From contig CAZBUH010000098.1 of the NCBI GenBank assembly GCA_964495095.1, positions 1-6,708 of the forward strand: 6,708 bases of DNA, read 5' to 3'. This document shows positions 1 to 5,279 of the stretch, in pieces (position 1 is the stretch's first letter; the number at the start of each line of letters is the position of its first letter). The stretch comes from CAZBUH01 sp964495095. Its GTDB lineage: Bacteria; Bacillota; Clostridia; Oscillospirales; Oscillospiraceae. The translations under genes and the position numbers were made by a program. The notes under the pieces were generated by a model. That model searched no databases, was not told the origin of the DNA, and saw nothing but the letters and a program-made list of their open reading frames with translations.

Positions 1-112
1 GCTCCGCGCCCTGCTTGCCGTTGGAACGGTCAACCTTCTGACCGTGCAGGTATACGTTTGGCTTCATCTTCAGAAGCCTCTCCTTATACTGTTCGTATGT
101 TCCTACTCCCAT
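1..112 (-). CDS. N-terminus of a 4-hydroxyphenylacetate 3-hydroxylase / 4-hydroxybutyryl-CoA dehydratase family protein (partial)
   Basis: The gene is cut by the left edge; only the first 37 codons are visible. The start is ATG at 112-110, with a GGAGG ribosome site at 121-125 and 8 nt spacing, so the start is secure. The visible peptide has the pattern EQYKERL-x-KMKPNVYLHGQKV. This is the usual opening of the HpaB N-terminal domain family (an EQY..SLRK..P.vY..Ge.v pattern), which includes flavin-dependent 4-hydroxyphenylacetate hydroxylases and the FAD/[4Fe-4S] 4-hydroxybutyryl-CoA dehydratase. The family's following DHP-like stretch is not obvious here, and all catalytic residues lie outside the window, so the two activities cannot be told apart. 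The gene follows the SDR on the same strand after a 140-nt gap, and the two may be co-transcribed. Family assignment rests on a short match remembered from the family, so confidence is moderate. Confidence 0.6.
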   Translation of the reverse strand, partial: MGVGTYEQYKERLLKMKPNVYLHGQKVDRSNGKQGAE

Positions 113-252
113 TTTTAATTCCTCCATATAATCAGCACTCCCGCACATTTTGCAAAAAATCACGGGCACATATATACCCTTTCGGGCAGCCGCGGGACAG
201 CGTCTTGCGGCGTTTTGGGAGAATTTGCCCCGCGGGATTTTACATTTATATT
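113..252 (-). other. Intergenic leader between the SDR and the HpaB-like gene
   Basis: This 140-nt non-coding gap separates two co-directional minus-strand genes. It contains the word CCGCGGGA twice on the plus strand (189-196 and 230-237). Because CCGCGG is self-complementary, the two copies could also pair as a stem of about 7-8 bp. No run of U follows a stable hairpin in the minus direction, so a terminator is not supported and read-through from the SDR is possible. The downstream gene has its own ribosome site at 121-125. Confidence 0.45.
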
Positions 253-1044
253 TTAATTGATAGTCATGCCGCCGTCAATGGGAATTAGTACACCGGTAAC
301 ATAACCAGCGGCTGGTGTGGCGAGGAAGGTTATTACAGACGCTATCTCCTCAGGCTGCGCATAGCGGCGGACTGAAATCATACGGGTAACGGCCGCCACA
401 TTCTTCTCGTCGGCCATAACGTCCTTTGTCATGTCCGTCAGCACATAGCCGGGGGCTACGGCATTTACAAGGATACCGAAACGGGCAAGCTCGTTTGCCA
501 TTATCTTTGTAAGATGGGTAACGGCGGCCTTGCAGGAGCCGTAAACGGTGTCGCCTATGGGGGCCTTAATGCCGGCGGCGGAGGAAAGGTTTATGATGCG
601 GTAGGGATTTTCGCCGTCCGCTCTCCCCTGCGCCTTCATCTGACGTGCGGCAAGCTGGCTCATAAAATAGAGACCCTTCAGGTCGGCGTCAACATAGTTA
701 TCGAAATATTCCTCATCCATGTCGATAAGCTTTTTGGGCTGCCCGCCGAGGCCGGCGTTGTTTACGAGTATGTCAATACGGCCAAACTTCTCAACAGTCT
801 TTGCAATAAGATTTTCCCTGGCTGCGGCATTAGTCACCTCGGTGGCCACGCCAAGAGCTTTGCCTCCGGCGGCGTTTATTTCGCCGGCTACCTTGTCGCA
901 GGCTTCCTGCTTGCGGCCTGTCACAACAACAGCCGCTCCCGACGCGGCGAAAGCCTTGGCTATCTCCAGCCCTATGCCTCTTGTTGAACCGGTAATAACG
1001 GCTACCTTGCCGTCAAGGGAATAGTTCGGTGCTTTGATTTCCAT
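253..1044 (-). CDS. Classical short-chain dehydrogenase/reductase (SDR, FabG/gluconate 5-dehydrogenase-like)
   Basis: A 263-residue NAD(P)(H)-dependent oxidoreductase of the classical SDR family, with a single Rossmann domain and the usual full length. Visible motifs are the cofactor loop TGSTRGIG (residues 18-25), NNAG (95-98), catalytic Ser155 in NLSSAAG, and YGSCK with Tyr168 and Lys172. There is a PG motif after the catalytic block (VAPGYVLTDM) and a C-terminal GGM end typical of the family. Arg22 in the glycine loop and the GRK after beta-2 (43-45) would fit NADP(H), but this is inference. The usual catalytic-tetrad Asn, normally in an N-L-K-G stretch, is Asp121 (codon GAC at 684-682). 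The ATG at 1044-1042 is preceded by an AAAGGAAG ribosome site at 1053-1060. Substrate cannot be read from the sequence. The HpaB-like gene downstream hints at hydroxy-acid, acyl-CoA or aromatic metabolism. The protein is cytoplasmic. Confidence 0.93.
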   Translation of the reverse strand: MEIKAPNYSLDGKVAVITGSTRGIGLEIAKAFAASGAAVVVTGRKQEACDKVAGEINAAGGKALGVATEVTNAAARENLIAKTVEKFGRIDILVNNAGLGGQPKKLIDMDEEYFDNYVDADLKGLYFMSQLAARQMKAQGRADGENPYRIINLSSAAGIKAPIGDTVYGSCKAAVTHLTKIMANELARFGILVNAVAPGYVLTDMTKDVMADEKNVAAVTRMISVRRYAQPEEIASVITFLATPAAGYVTGVLIPIDGGMTIN

Positions 1045-1092
1045 ATAAAAAACTTCCTTTCATGAAAAAATATACTTAATTTTTTCCTTTGA

Positions 1093-1115
1093 ATATGATA
1101 TCATATCGTCGATAT
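1093..1115. promoter_or_regulatory. Two overlapping palindromes, candidate operator
   Basis: ATATGATATCATAT (1093-1106) is a perfect 14-bp palindrome. It overlaps a second dyad, ATATCG-T-CGATAT (1103-1115). Both sit over the -10 and spacer of the likely SDR promoter, a position where a dimeric repressor would block RNA polymerase. No regulator gene is in the window, and the sequence does not match an operator I can name. AT-rich palindromes also arise by chance, so the operator role is inferred. Confidence 0.4.
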
Positions 1116-1123
1116 TTCTGCAA
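1095..1123 (-). promoter_or_regulatory. Candidate promoter of the SDR gene
   Basis: On the minus strand, TTGCAG (1123-1118) and TATCAT (1100-1095) are separated by 17 nt. The -10 matches consensus at 5 of 6 positions and the -35 at 3 of 6. An overlapping alternative uses TTGCTA (1129-1124) and TATGAT (1105-1100) with an 18-nt spacer. Either would start transcription about 40 nt upstream of the SDR start codon. This is pattern matching only, but position and spacing suit the gene. Confidence 0.5.
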
Positions 1124-1161
1124 TAGCAATCGTAAACAGCAATTTTCCTTATAAAGAAGTT

Positions 1162-1199
1162 GCAATTTGCCGCCGGCGATTGCCGTTATAAATTTTTTT
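1162..1199 (+). other. Short hairpin followed by a T-run in the divergent intergenic region
   Basis: GCAAT (1162-1166) pairs with ATTGC (1179-1183). An inner GCC/GGC stem closes a 3-nt loop, giving an imperfect stem of about 9 bp with a bulge. TTTTTTT (1193-1199) follows after 9 nt, which is longer than a normal intrinsic terminator allows. The hairpin lies upstream of the plus-strand promoter at 1221, so it would not be in that transcript. It may be a remnant, a protein-binding dyad or chance. Confidence 0.25.
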
Positions 1200-1220
1200 A
1201 TGAAAATGTGTAATTTCGCC

Positions 1221-1249
1221 TTGAAATTAAAAGCAATATATGCTAAACT
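1221..1249 (+). promoter_or_regulatory. Candidate sigma-A promoter of the four-helix membrane protein gene
   Basis: TTGAAA (1221-1226; 5 of 6 consensus) and TAAACT (1244-1249; 4 of 6) are separated by exactly 17 nt. Transcription would begin near 1256. That leaves a short leader of about 48 nt containing the GGAGG ribosome site at 1290-1294. It is the best plus-strand candidate in the divergent region. Confidence 0.55.
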
Positions 1250-1303
1250 TACAAAAGTAATGAACTCGCGGCATCTTCTTTACACTATTGGAGGTTCAGT
1301 TAA

Positions 1304-1816
1304 ATGAAGAACAGAGAATTAATTTTAAAGCTCAACAAAGCGATTAATTTCGCGCTGGCAGCGTTGCTTCTTATTTACATAGCCGCGCTGTTTATCCCGT
1401 TTTTTGAAATAGACGGGCAAAAGGTTTCCATTCTGATTTATCTCGGCTGGCCCTCAAGATATGAAACTATGGAAACTCTGATGAATGTTAAGTTCCTTAA
1501 CATCGCCACACTTAAATATCCTCTGCTTGGTATTGTCCTTGCTATCTTCGGCATTATCTTCTGCCTGAGGAAAAGCGGCCTCGGTACTATGCTGTTTCCT
1601 CTTGCTTTCGGTATAATCGAGGTTATCGGTTACGCTTCTGACGCGTTTTTAAAGCTCGGTCCCCAGACCGGAGTTTCCGCGGGTTACATAGTTCAGTTCA
1701 TTATCGCTATTGTTGTTCTTGTTGCCACTCTGTTTGGTATTTATCTCGGCATAATGGAGATACTCACCAGAACAAAAGACGACTTCATGGACTGGGATGC
1801 CGCCAGTAGTATGTGA
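1304..1816 (+). CDS. Small four-helix integral membrane protein of unknown function
   Basis: A 170-residue protein that I do not recognise. Four hydrophobic segments are visible at about residues 14-33, 71-88, 93-111 and 127-150. The N-terminus is basic (K2, R4, K9, K12) and the C-terminal tail is acidic (KDDFMDWD). By the positive-inside rule both ends should be cytoplasmic. The longest outside loop, residues 34-70, contains FFEIDGQK and a YLGWPSRYE stretch. No enzyme motif, lipobox or cleavable signal peptide is apparent. GGAGG at 1290-1294 with 9-nt spacing supports the ATG. The gene stands alone: a promoter at 1221-1249 precedes it and a strong terminator lies 17 nt after its stop. It diverges from the SDR across a shared regulatory region, so co-regulation with the SDR is possible but unproven. 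Confidence 0.85.
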   Translation: MKNRELILKLNKAINFALAALLLIYIAALFIPFFEIDGQKVSILIYLGWPSRYETMETLMNVKFLNIATLKYPLLGIVLAIFGIIFCLRKSGLGTMLFPLAFGIIEVIGYASDAFLKLGPQTGVSAGYIVQFIIAIVVLVATLFGIYLGIMEILTRTKDDFMDWDAASSM

Positions 1817-1833
1817 GTTCAAATTTGAATACG

Positions 1834-1867
1834 AAAAACCGGCCCTTCATACGAAGGGCCGGTTTTT
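1834..1867. terminator. Bidirectional intrinsic terminator between convergent genes
   Basis: AAAAACCGGCCCTTC (1834-1848) pairs perfectly with GAAGGGCCGGTTTTT (1853-1867) around an ATAC loop. The GC-rich core is followed by T-runs on both strands. It lies 17 nt after the membrane-protein stop and 32 nt beyond the PBP stop, so it can end both convergent transcripts. Just before it, TTCAAATTTGAA (1818-1829) is a separate 12-bp palindrome of unknown significance. Confidence 0.93.
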
Positions 1868-1899
1868 TAATACATTTTTCGCTGGCAGACACGCCGTTT

Positions 1900-3240
1900 T
1901 TACTCGGTTATGGCCGCCTGGAGCATGGCATTGGCCACCGGGCCTGCCGCGGAGCTTCCCCAGCCGCCGTTTTCTACAAGAACTACAAATGCCAGCGGAT
2001 ATCCTTCATTTTCGATAAATCCGGCAAACCACGCATGGGGCTCACCGTTTCCGACCTCGGCGGTGCCGGATTTGGCGCTTATATTGAGATTTGGGAAGTT
2101 TTCAGCTCCGTATTTCGCGTGTACATTGTAATGCATCATTTTTGCAAGCTGCTCCGCCGTATCCGCGTCTATAAGCTGCTCTTTGCCGGTGCTGCCGAAA
2201 ATACTGTCGTCTTTTATGAGCTTCATATCCACCGCCTCACCGCCGTTTGCGATAGCCCCTATAAATCTCAGCAGGGATGCGGGATTTACCGTATCTGCGC
2301 TCTGGCCTATGCCGGACCATGCAAGCTCCGGCGAATTTGCCTCAGCTTCTCCGAAGCTTCCCTTTGCCGTCCATATCCCGTCAATCTCCATGGAATCCAG
2401 CAGACCGTAATCCCCGGCGTACTTCATCAGAGTTTCGGAGCCAAGTTCCAACGCAAGCTCGGCGAATACGCAATTGCAGGAGTTTGCCAGTGCGTCCTCA
2501 ATCTTTTGTTTACTGTGGGCGGAGGTACATGTCACAGAGCTCTCTCCAACCTGCATTGAGCCATAGCAGGTAAAGGTCCTGTCATACAGGTCCGGGATGT
2601 TTTCTATCGCTGCCGCCAGCGTAACAAGCTTGAACACCGAGCCGGGTACAAAACTTGACGATAAAAAACGGTTCAGATACACGCCTTCGTAATTTGGATC
2701 CCCATCCTGTATATCCGGCGGGTCCGCCGGGTCATATGACGGCGATGAGACCATGCCCAGAATTTCGCCTGTCTCATAGTTAAACACCGCTGCCACGCCT
2801 TTTCTGCCGTTTAAAGCATTGTAAGCCGCGACGTTTATTCTGGCGCTTATAGTAAGAGTCAGCTTATCGCCTTTGCCGTCTCTGGTATAGGTGCCGGAAA
2901 TAAAATCGTAGCCGGAAAGCTCCGATGAGAATACCTTCAGCGCCCCTGTGCCTATATTCCCGTTGGCGTCTCCCACAGCGTGGAGCGTCGCCTTGCGCAC
3001 GGCGGCATCGGAAGCGAAGCTTCTGGCGCCGTTTTCATCCACCCCCGCCAGTTCAACTCCATTCCTGTCCAGTACAACTCCCCTTGATAACACCCCGTTT
3101 GTGTAGACCGAGCGGTTAAATGTGTAGGAAGTCCATTTCCCGCCGTTTACGGCGCAGTTTACTATAAAAATAATTATCCCCAAAATTGCCGCACCCGCAA
3201 GAATCAGTACTGACGCGGCTCTTTTTTTGACTCTCTTCAT
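1900..3240 (-). CDS. Class B penicillin-binding protein (PBP2/PbpA-type peptidoglycan D,D-transpeptidase)
   Basis: A 446-residue bitopic transpeptidase that cross-links peptidoglycan outside the membrane. There is a basic N-terminus, one membrane anchor (about residues 8-31), a short PBP-dimer-like region with RGVVLDRNG (about 53-61), then the transpeptidase domain. All three active-site motifs are intact: S201-V-F-K204 with the acylated Ser201, S254-C-N256, and K390-S-G392, followed by the usual HAWFAGF stretch. The N-terminal region is short for PBP2 or PBP3 and closer in size to actinobacterial PbpA. The start chosen is the ATG at 3240-3238, which overlaps the upstream TGA as ATGA and has GGAGG 7 nt away. 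An in-frame ATG at 3261 has no comparable site and would lengthen the overlap. Its partner is the SEDS polymerase encoded just upstream. Whether the pair serves elongation, division or sporulation cannot be told. Confidence 0.93.
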   Translation of the reverse strand: MKRVKKRAASVLILAGAAILGIIIFIVNCAVNGGKWTSYTFNRSVYTNGVLSRGVVLDRNGVELAGVDENGARSFASDAAVRKATLHAVGDANGNIGTGALKVFSSELSGYDFISGTYTRDGKGDKLTLTISARINVAAYNALNGRKGVAAVFNYETGEILGMVSSPSYDPADPPDIQDGDPNYEGVYLNRFLSSSFVPGSVFKLVTLAAAIENIPDLYDRTFTCYGSMQVGESSVTCTSAHSKQKIEDALANSCNCVFAELALELGSETLMKYAGDYGLLDSMEIDGIWTAKGSFGEAEANSPELAWSGIGQSADTVNPASLLRFIGAIANGGEAVDMKLIKDDSIFGSTGKEQLIDADTAEQLAKMMHYNVHAKYGAENFPNLNISAKSGTAEVGNGEPHAWFAGFIENEGYPLAFVVLVENGGWGSSAAGPVANAMLQAAITE

Positions 3241-5072
3241 CTGCCGTCCTCCATGCCGCAATCATCCCAGGGGCCATAGATATCGGTATCGCAGTCCCCG
3301 CCGCAGCCGTCTTCATAGTATTCTTCATCATCGTCCTCATATCCCGAGCCGCTGCTGTGCTTTAACCGTTTTGGAAGCTTTATGGCAAAGCTGGCGTTCT
3401 GCCTTGTATCTACCGCCTTTATAAACGCCAGCATACCCCAGCAGGATACCATACTTGAGCCGCCCCGTGATACAAAGGGAAACGTGACCCCCGTAAAGGG
3501 CAGCAGATCCACCGAGCCAAAAACATTCAAAATCATCTGGAACGCCAGCATGGAGGCCGCGGCGCAGGCCGCTATCGTGTAAAATGAACTTCTGCTGCTC
3601 CCGGCAGATCTGACGGCGAAAAACACAAGGGCCAGCACCGCGAAAACCATTATAACTGCGATTATAAGACCGAGCTCCTCGCTAACCATACCAAACACAA
3701 GATCTGTGTCGGCGGCTATGATCTTCTTAAACCAGCCATTTCCGGCGCCTTCCCCGAAAAGTCCCCCGGAGGCCGCAGCGGACATGGCCCGGGTCTGCTG
3801 GTAGCCGCCGCCGTTTATATCGTCCCAGGCGTGGAGCCAGGTGGAAAACCTGGCCGCAATATAAGGCTTAAACCTTATGGCCAAGCCGCCGGCAAAAACA
3901 GCTCCGGCGACGCTCAGCGCGACGGTGGCAATATCTCCAGAACGCAGAAACGCTATCACGAGAAAAGCCACAAAGAATATCATGGCGGTGCCGAAATCGC
4001 CCATATACGCCAGCGCCAGTACGCATACGCCGGAAAATCCGATAAACATTATAAGGTTGCGCTTGGCGAAAAGCCTGTCCAGCGTGGCCGCACCGGCAAA
4101 AACAAATGCTATCTTCACAAGTTCCGAGGGCTGCACTGATATTCCGCCGATATATATCCAGTTCTGGGCCCCATATACCACCTGTCCCATAATCACATTT
4201 ACAGCCAGAAGCAGCAGCGCGGCGGCGGCCATTGGCCAGCGCAGCGCCTTTGCCCTGTTAAGGTCCCGGAGGAATATCCCCAGCACTATAAATACGGCCA
4301 CGCCCGCCAGCATGGAGATAAACTGCTTTGTAAGCTGCTCCGGAGCGGCTGAGGCCGCAACCGCAAGGCCGACGGAGCACAGCAAAAAGGCTATAGTCTC
4401 CACTTCAAAGCCGCTCCGCCGCAGGAAACGCATAACGGCGTAATATATCCACATCGTAATGGCAAGCCCTATAAAGCACTCCGGCACCGCCAGCGGGAAG
4501 CTGTCGCCGTAGGATATGCAGAGCTGTATGCTGAGCAGCAGTATAAACTCAGTCAGGACAATAAATGTAACCGTAGGGCTAACTATCCTGCCCTGCCGTC
4601 CCCGAACCGAAGCCTGATAGCTCTCTCCGTCCCTGGTTATGGGGATAAACACCATTTCCACGCCCCCCAGGGACAGGACATCATTGGGCTCCAGCGGCAT
4701 TTCCCCTTCCACTGCTTCCCCGTTCACGGTAATTCCGCCCCGGGATTTAAGGTCATATATCGTCCACTCGCCTTTATCGTCGCGGATTATGGCGGCGTGG
4801 CTCCGGGACACCGTGGGGAAATTTAGCTGCACGTCTACGGATTTTGCTCTTCCGATTATATTTTCCCAGTGGTTGAGCACTACCCTGCCTCCATTCGGCA
4901 TGGTGAGATAGCCCCACACCTCGTTTTCGTTTTTCTCCTGCAGCATGGAGCGCAGGCAGCGAAAAAGAACTATTGCCGCAAGTACCGGCAGGACAAAGCG
5001 TATTATATACGTTATATAGCTGAACACCTCGTCGGAGGCGTTTAATTCTATGTTTTGAATAATGTCTCCCAT
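3237..5072 (-). CDS. FHA domain–SEDS (FtsW/RodA/SpoVE-family) peptidoglycan glycosyltransferase fusion
   Basis: A 611-residue protein. A membrane anchor (about 19-37) is followed by a cytoplasmic FHA domain (about 63-144) with the phosphothreonine-binding signature: GR 74-75, S89, H92, NG 117-118. A multi-pass SEDS domain follows (about 167-555). SEDS hallmarks are QPSEL (314-318), WDDINGGGYQQ (416-426), DTDLVFGMVSEELG (455-468) and PFVSRGGSS (532-540). Aligned to E. coli FtsW WEDPFGSGYQ, Asp418 matches the proposed catalytic Asp297; the following Pro is Ile here. The product should polymerise lipid II glycan strands, with the FHA domain as a phospho-dependent docking site. The tail (about 572-611) is very acidic and has Cys590, Cys594 and Cys605, which is unusual. 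The start chosen is the ATG at 5072, which has AAAGGAG 5 nt upstream. An ATG at 5075 (2-nt spacing) and a TTG at 5105 are less likely. The gene is coupled to the PBP gene by an ATGA overlap. Confidence 0.93.
   Translation of the reverse strand: MGDIIQNIELNASDEVFSYITYIIRFVLPVLAAIVLFRCLRSMLQEKNENEVWGYLTMPNGGRVVLNHWENIIGRAKSVDVQLNFPTVSRSHAAIIRDDKGEWTIYDLKSRGGITVNGEAVEGEMPLEPNDVLSLGGVEMVFIPITRDGESYQASVRGRQGRIVSPTVTFIVLTEFILLLSIQLCISYGDSFPLAVPECFIGLAITMWIYYAVMRFLRRSGFEVETIAFLLCSVGLAVAASAAPEQLTKQFISMLAGVAVFIVLGIFLRDLNRAKALRWPMAAAALLLLAVNVIMGQVVYGAQNWIYIGGISVQPSELVKIAFVFAGAATLDRLFAKRNLIMFIGFSGVCVLALAYMGDFGTAMIFFVAFLVIAFLRSGDIATVALSVAGAVFAGGLAIRFKPYIAARFSTWLHAWDDINGGGYQQTRAMSAAASGGLFGEGAGNGWFKKIIAADTDLVFGMVSEELGLIIAVIMVFAVLALVFFAVRSAGSSRSSFYTIAACAAASMLAFQMILNVFGSVDLLPFTGVTFPFVSRGGSSMVSCWGMLAFIKAVDTRQNASFAIKLPKRLKHSSGSGYEDDDEEYYEDGCGGDCDTDIYGPWDDCGMEDGR
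3248..3252 (-). promoter_or_regulatory. Ribosome binding site that fixes the PBP start
   Basis: GGAGG on the minus strand lies inside the last codons of the FHA–SEDS gene, 7 nt before the ATG at 3240. With the ATGA overlap it indicates translational coupling of the two genes and favours this start over the in-frame ATG 21 nt upstream. Confidence 0.8.
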
Positions 5073-5077
5073 CATTT

Positions 5078-5084
5078 CTCCTTT
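5078..5084 (-). promoter_or_regulatory. Ribosome binding site that decides the FHA–SEDS start
   Basis: AAAGGAG on the minus strand is 5 nt from the ATG at 5072 and only 2 nt from the in-frame ATG at 5075. It lies inside the longer frame that begins at TTG 5105. That makes the TTG start unlikely and the 5072 start the best choice. Confidence 0.65.
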
Positions 5085-5162
5085 CTTTAATTCGTCATCT
5101 TTCAAGAAAAAAATAAAAGGTATATTTATCTTTCTGTATGCAGGTTTCGTCGTTATGCGGAT

Positions 5163-5190
5163 ATTTTACCACATAATTCAGTATAATCAA
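5163..5190 (-). promoter_or_regulatory. Candidate promoter of the FHA–SEDS/PBP operon
   Basis: On the minus strand, TTGATT (5190-5185; 4 of 6) and TAAAAT (5168-5163; 5 of 6) are separated by 16 nt. Transcription would begin near 5156, giving a leader of about 84 nt to the chosen start. It overlaps the plus-strand TATAAT at 5182-5187, so the two divergent promoters may exclude one another. Confidence 0.45.
5182..5187 (+). promoter_or_regulatory. Candidate -10 element upstream of ypeB
   Basis: A perfect TATAAT lies 93 nt before the ypeB start. No convincing sigma-A -35 sits 16-18 nt upstream (GGATAT at 17 nt), and there is no extended -10 TG. ypeB genes are normally read by forespore sigma factors, but I could not fit a clear sigma-F or sigma-G promoter here. 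A start near 5194 would place the hairpin at 5236-5272 inside the leader. Confidence 0.3.
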
Positions 5191-5235
5191 AGCGTAAATA
5201 TAAATCGCGCTGGCTTAAGTTTCTAACATAAAAAC

Positions 5236-5272
5236 CGCTCCTTTAAGGGCAAAATAATCCCACAAAGGAGTG
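5236..5272 (+). promoter_or_regulatory. Hairpin masking the ypeB ribosome binding site
   Basis: CTCCTTT (5238-5244) is fully complementary to the ypeB ribosome site AAAGGAG (5264-5270). Flanking C5236-G5272 and G5237-U5271 extend the stem to 9 bp. After a 2x2 internal loop, GGG (5247-5249) pairs with CCC (5259-5261) around a 9-nt loop. The whole Shine-Dalgarno sequence is therefore paired in the predicted RNA, 9 nt before the ATG. Such a fold would lower translation until melted or rearranged by temperature, a ligand, a protein or ribosomes. The complementarity is seen directly; the regulatory role is inferred. Confidence 0.5.
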
Positions 5273-5279
5273 TTCTGTT

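Noticed and set aside
58..288. Plus-strand open frame (76 codons) across the left intergenic region
   Set aside because: It overlaps the secure start of the HpaB-like gene and the end of the SDR on the other strand, and has no good ribosome site. Not a supported gene.
1813..2559. Long plus-strand open frame (248 codons) over the PBP gene
   Set aside because: It lies antisense to a PBP gene with all catalytic motifs. It has no family resemblance, begins in the membrane-protein stop region and runs through a strong terminator. It is a shadow frame.
3241..3261. In-frame N-terminal extension of the PBP by 7 residues
   Set aside because: The ATG at 3261 lacks a good ribosome site, while the ATG at 3240 has GGAGG at 7 nt and the ATGA overlap with the upstream stop.
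3877..4443. Plus-strand open frame (188 codons) over the SEDS domain
   Set aside because: It is antisense to clear SEDS motifs, its composition is low-complexity Ala/Ser/Thr, and it shows no domain.
5073..5105. TTG start giving an 11-residue longer FHA–SEDS protein
   Set aside because: The rare TTG start has no ribosome site before it, and a strong AAAGGAG lies inside the extension next to the ATG at 5072.
5136..5178. Possible forespore sigma-G promoter for ypeB (GTATG, and CATAATT at 5172-5178)
   Set aside because: The spacing between the -35-like words and CATAATT does not fit the roughly 17-18 nt expected for sigma-G (about 31 nt from GTATG, 14 nt from TTATG).
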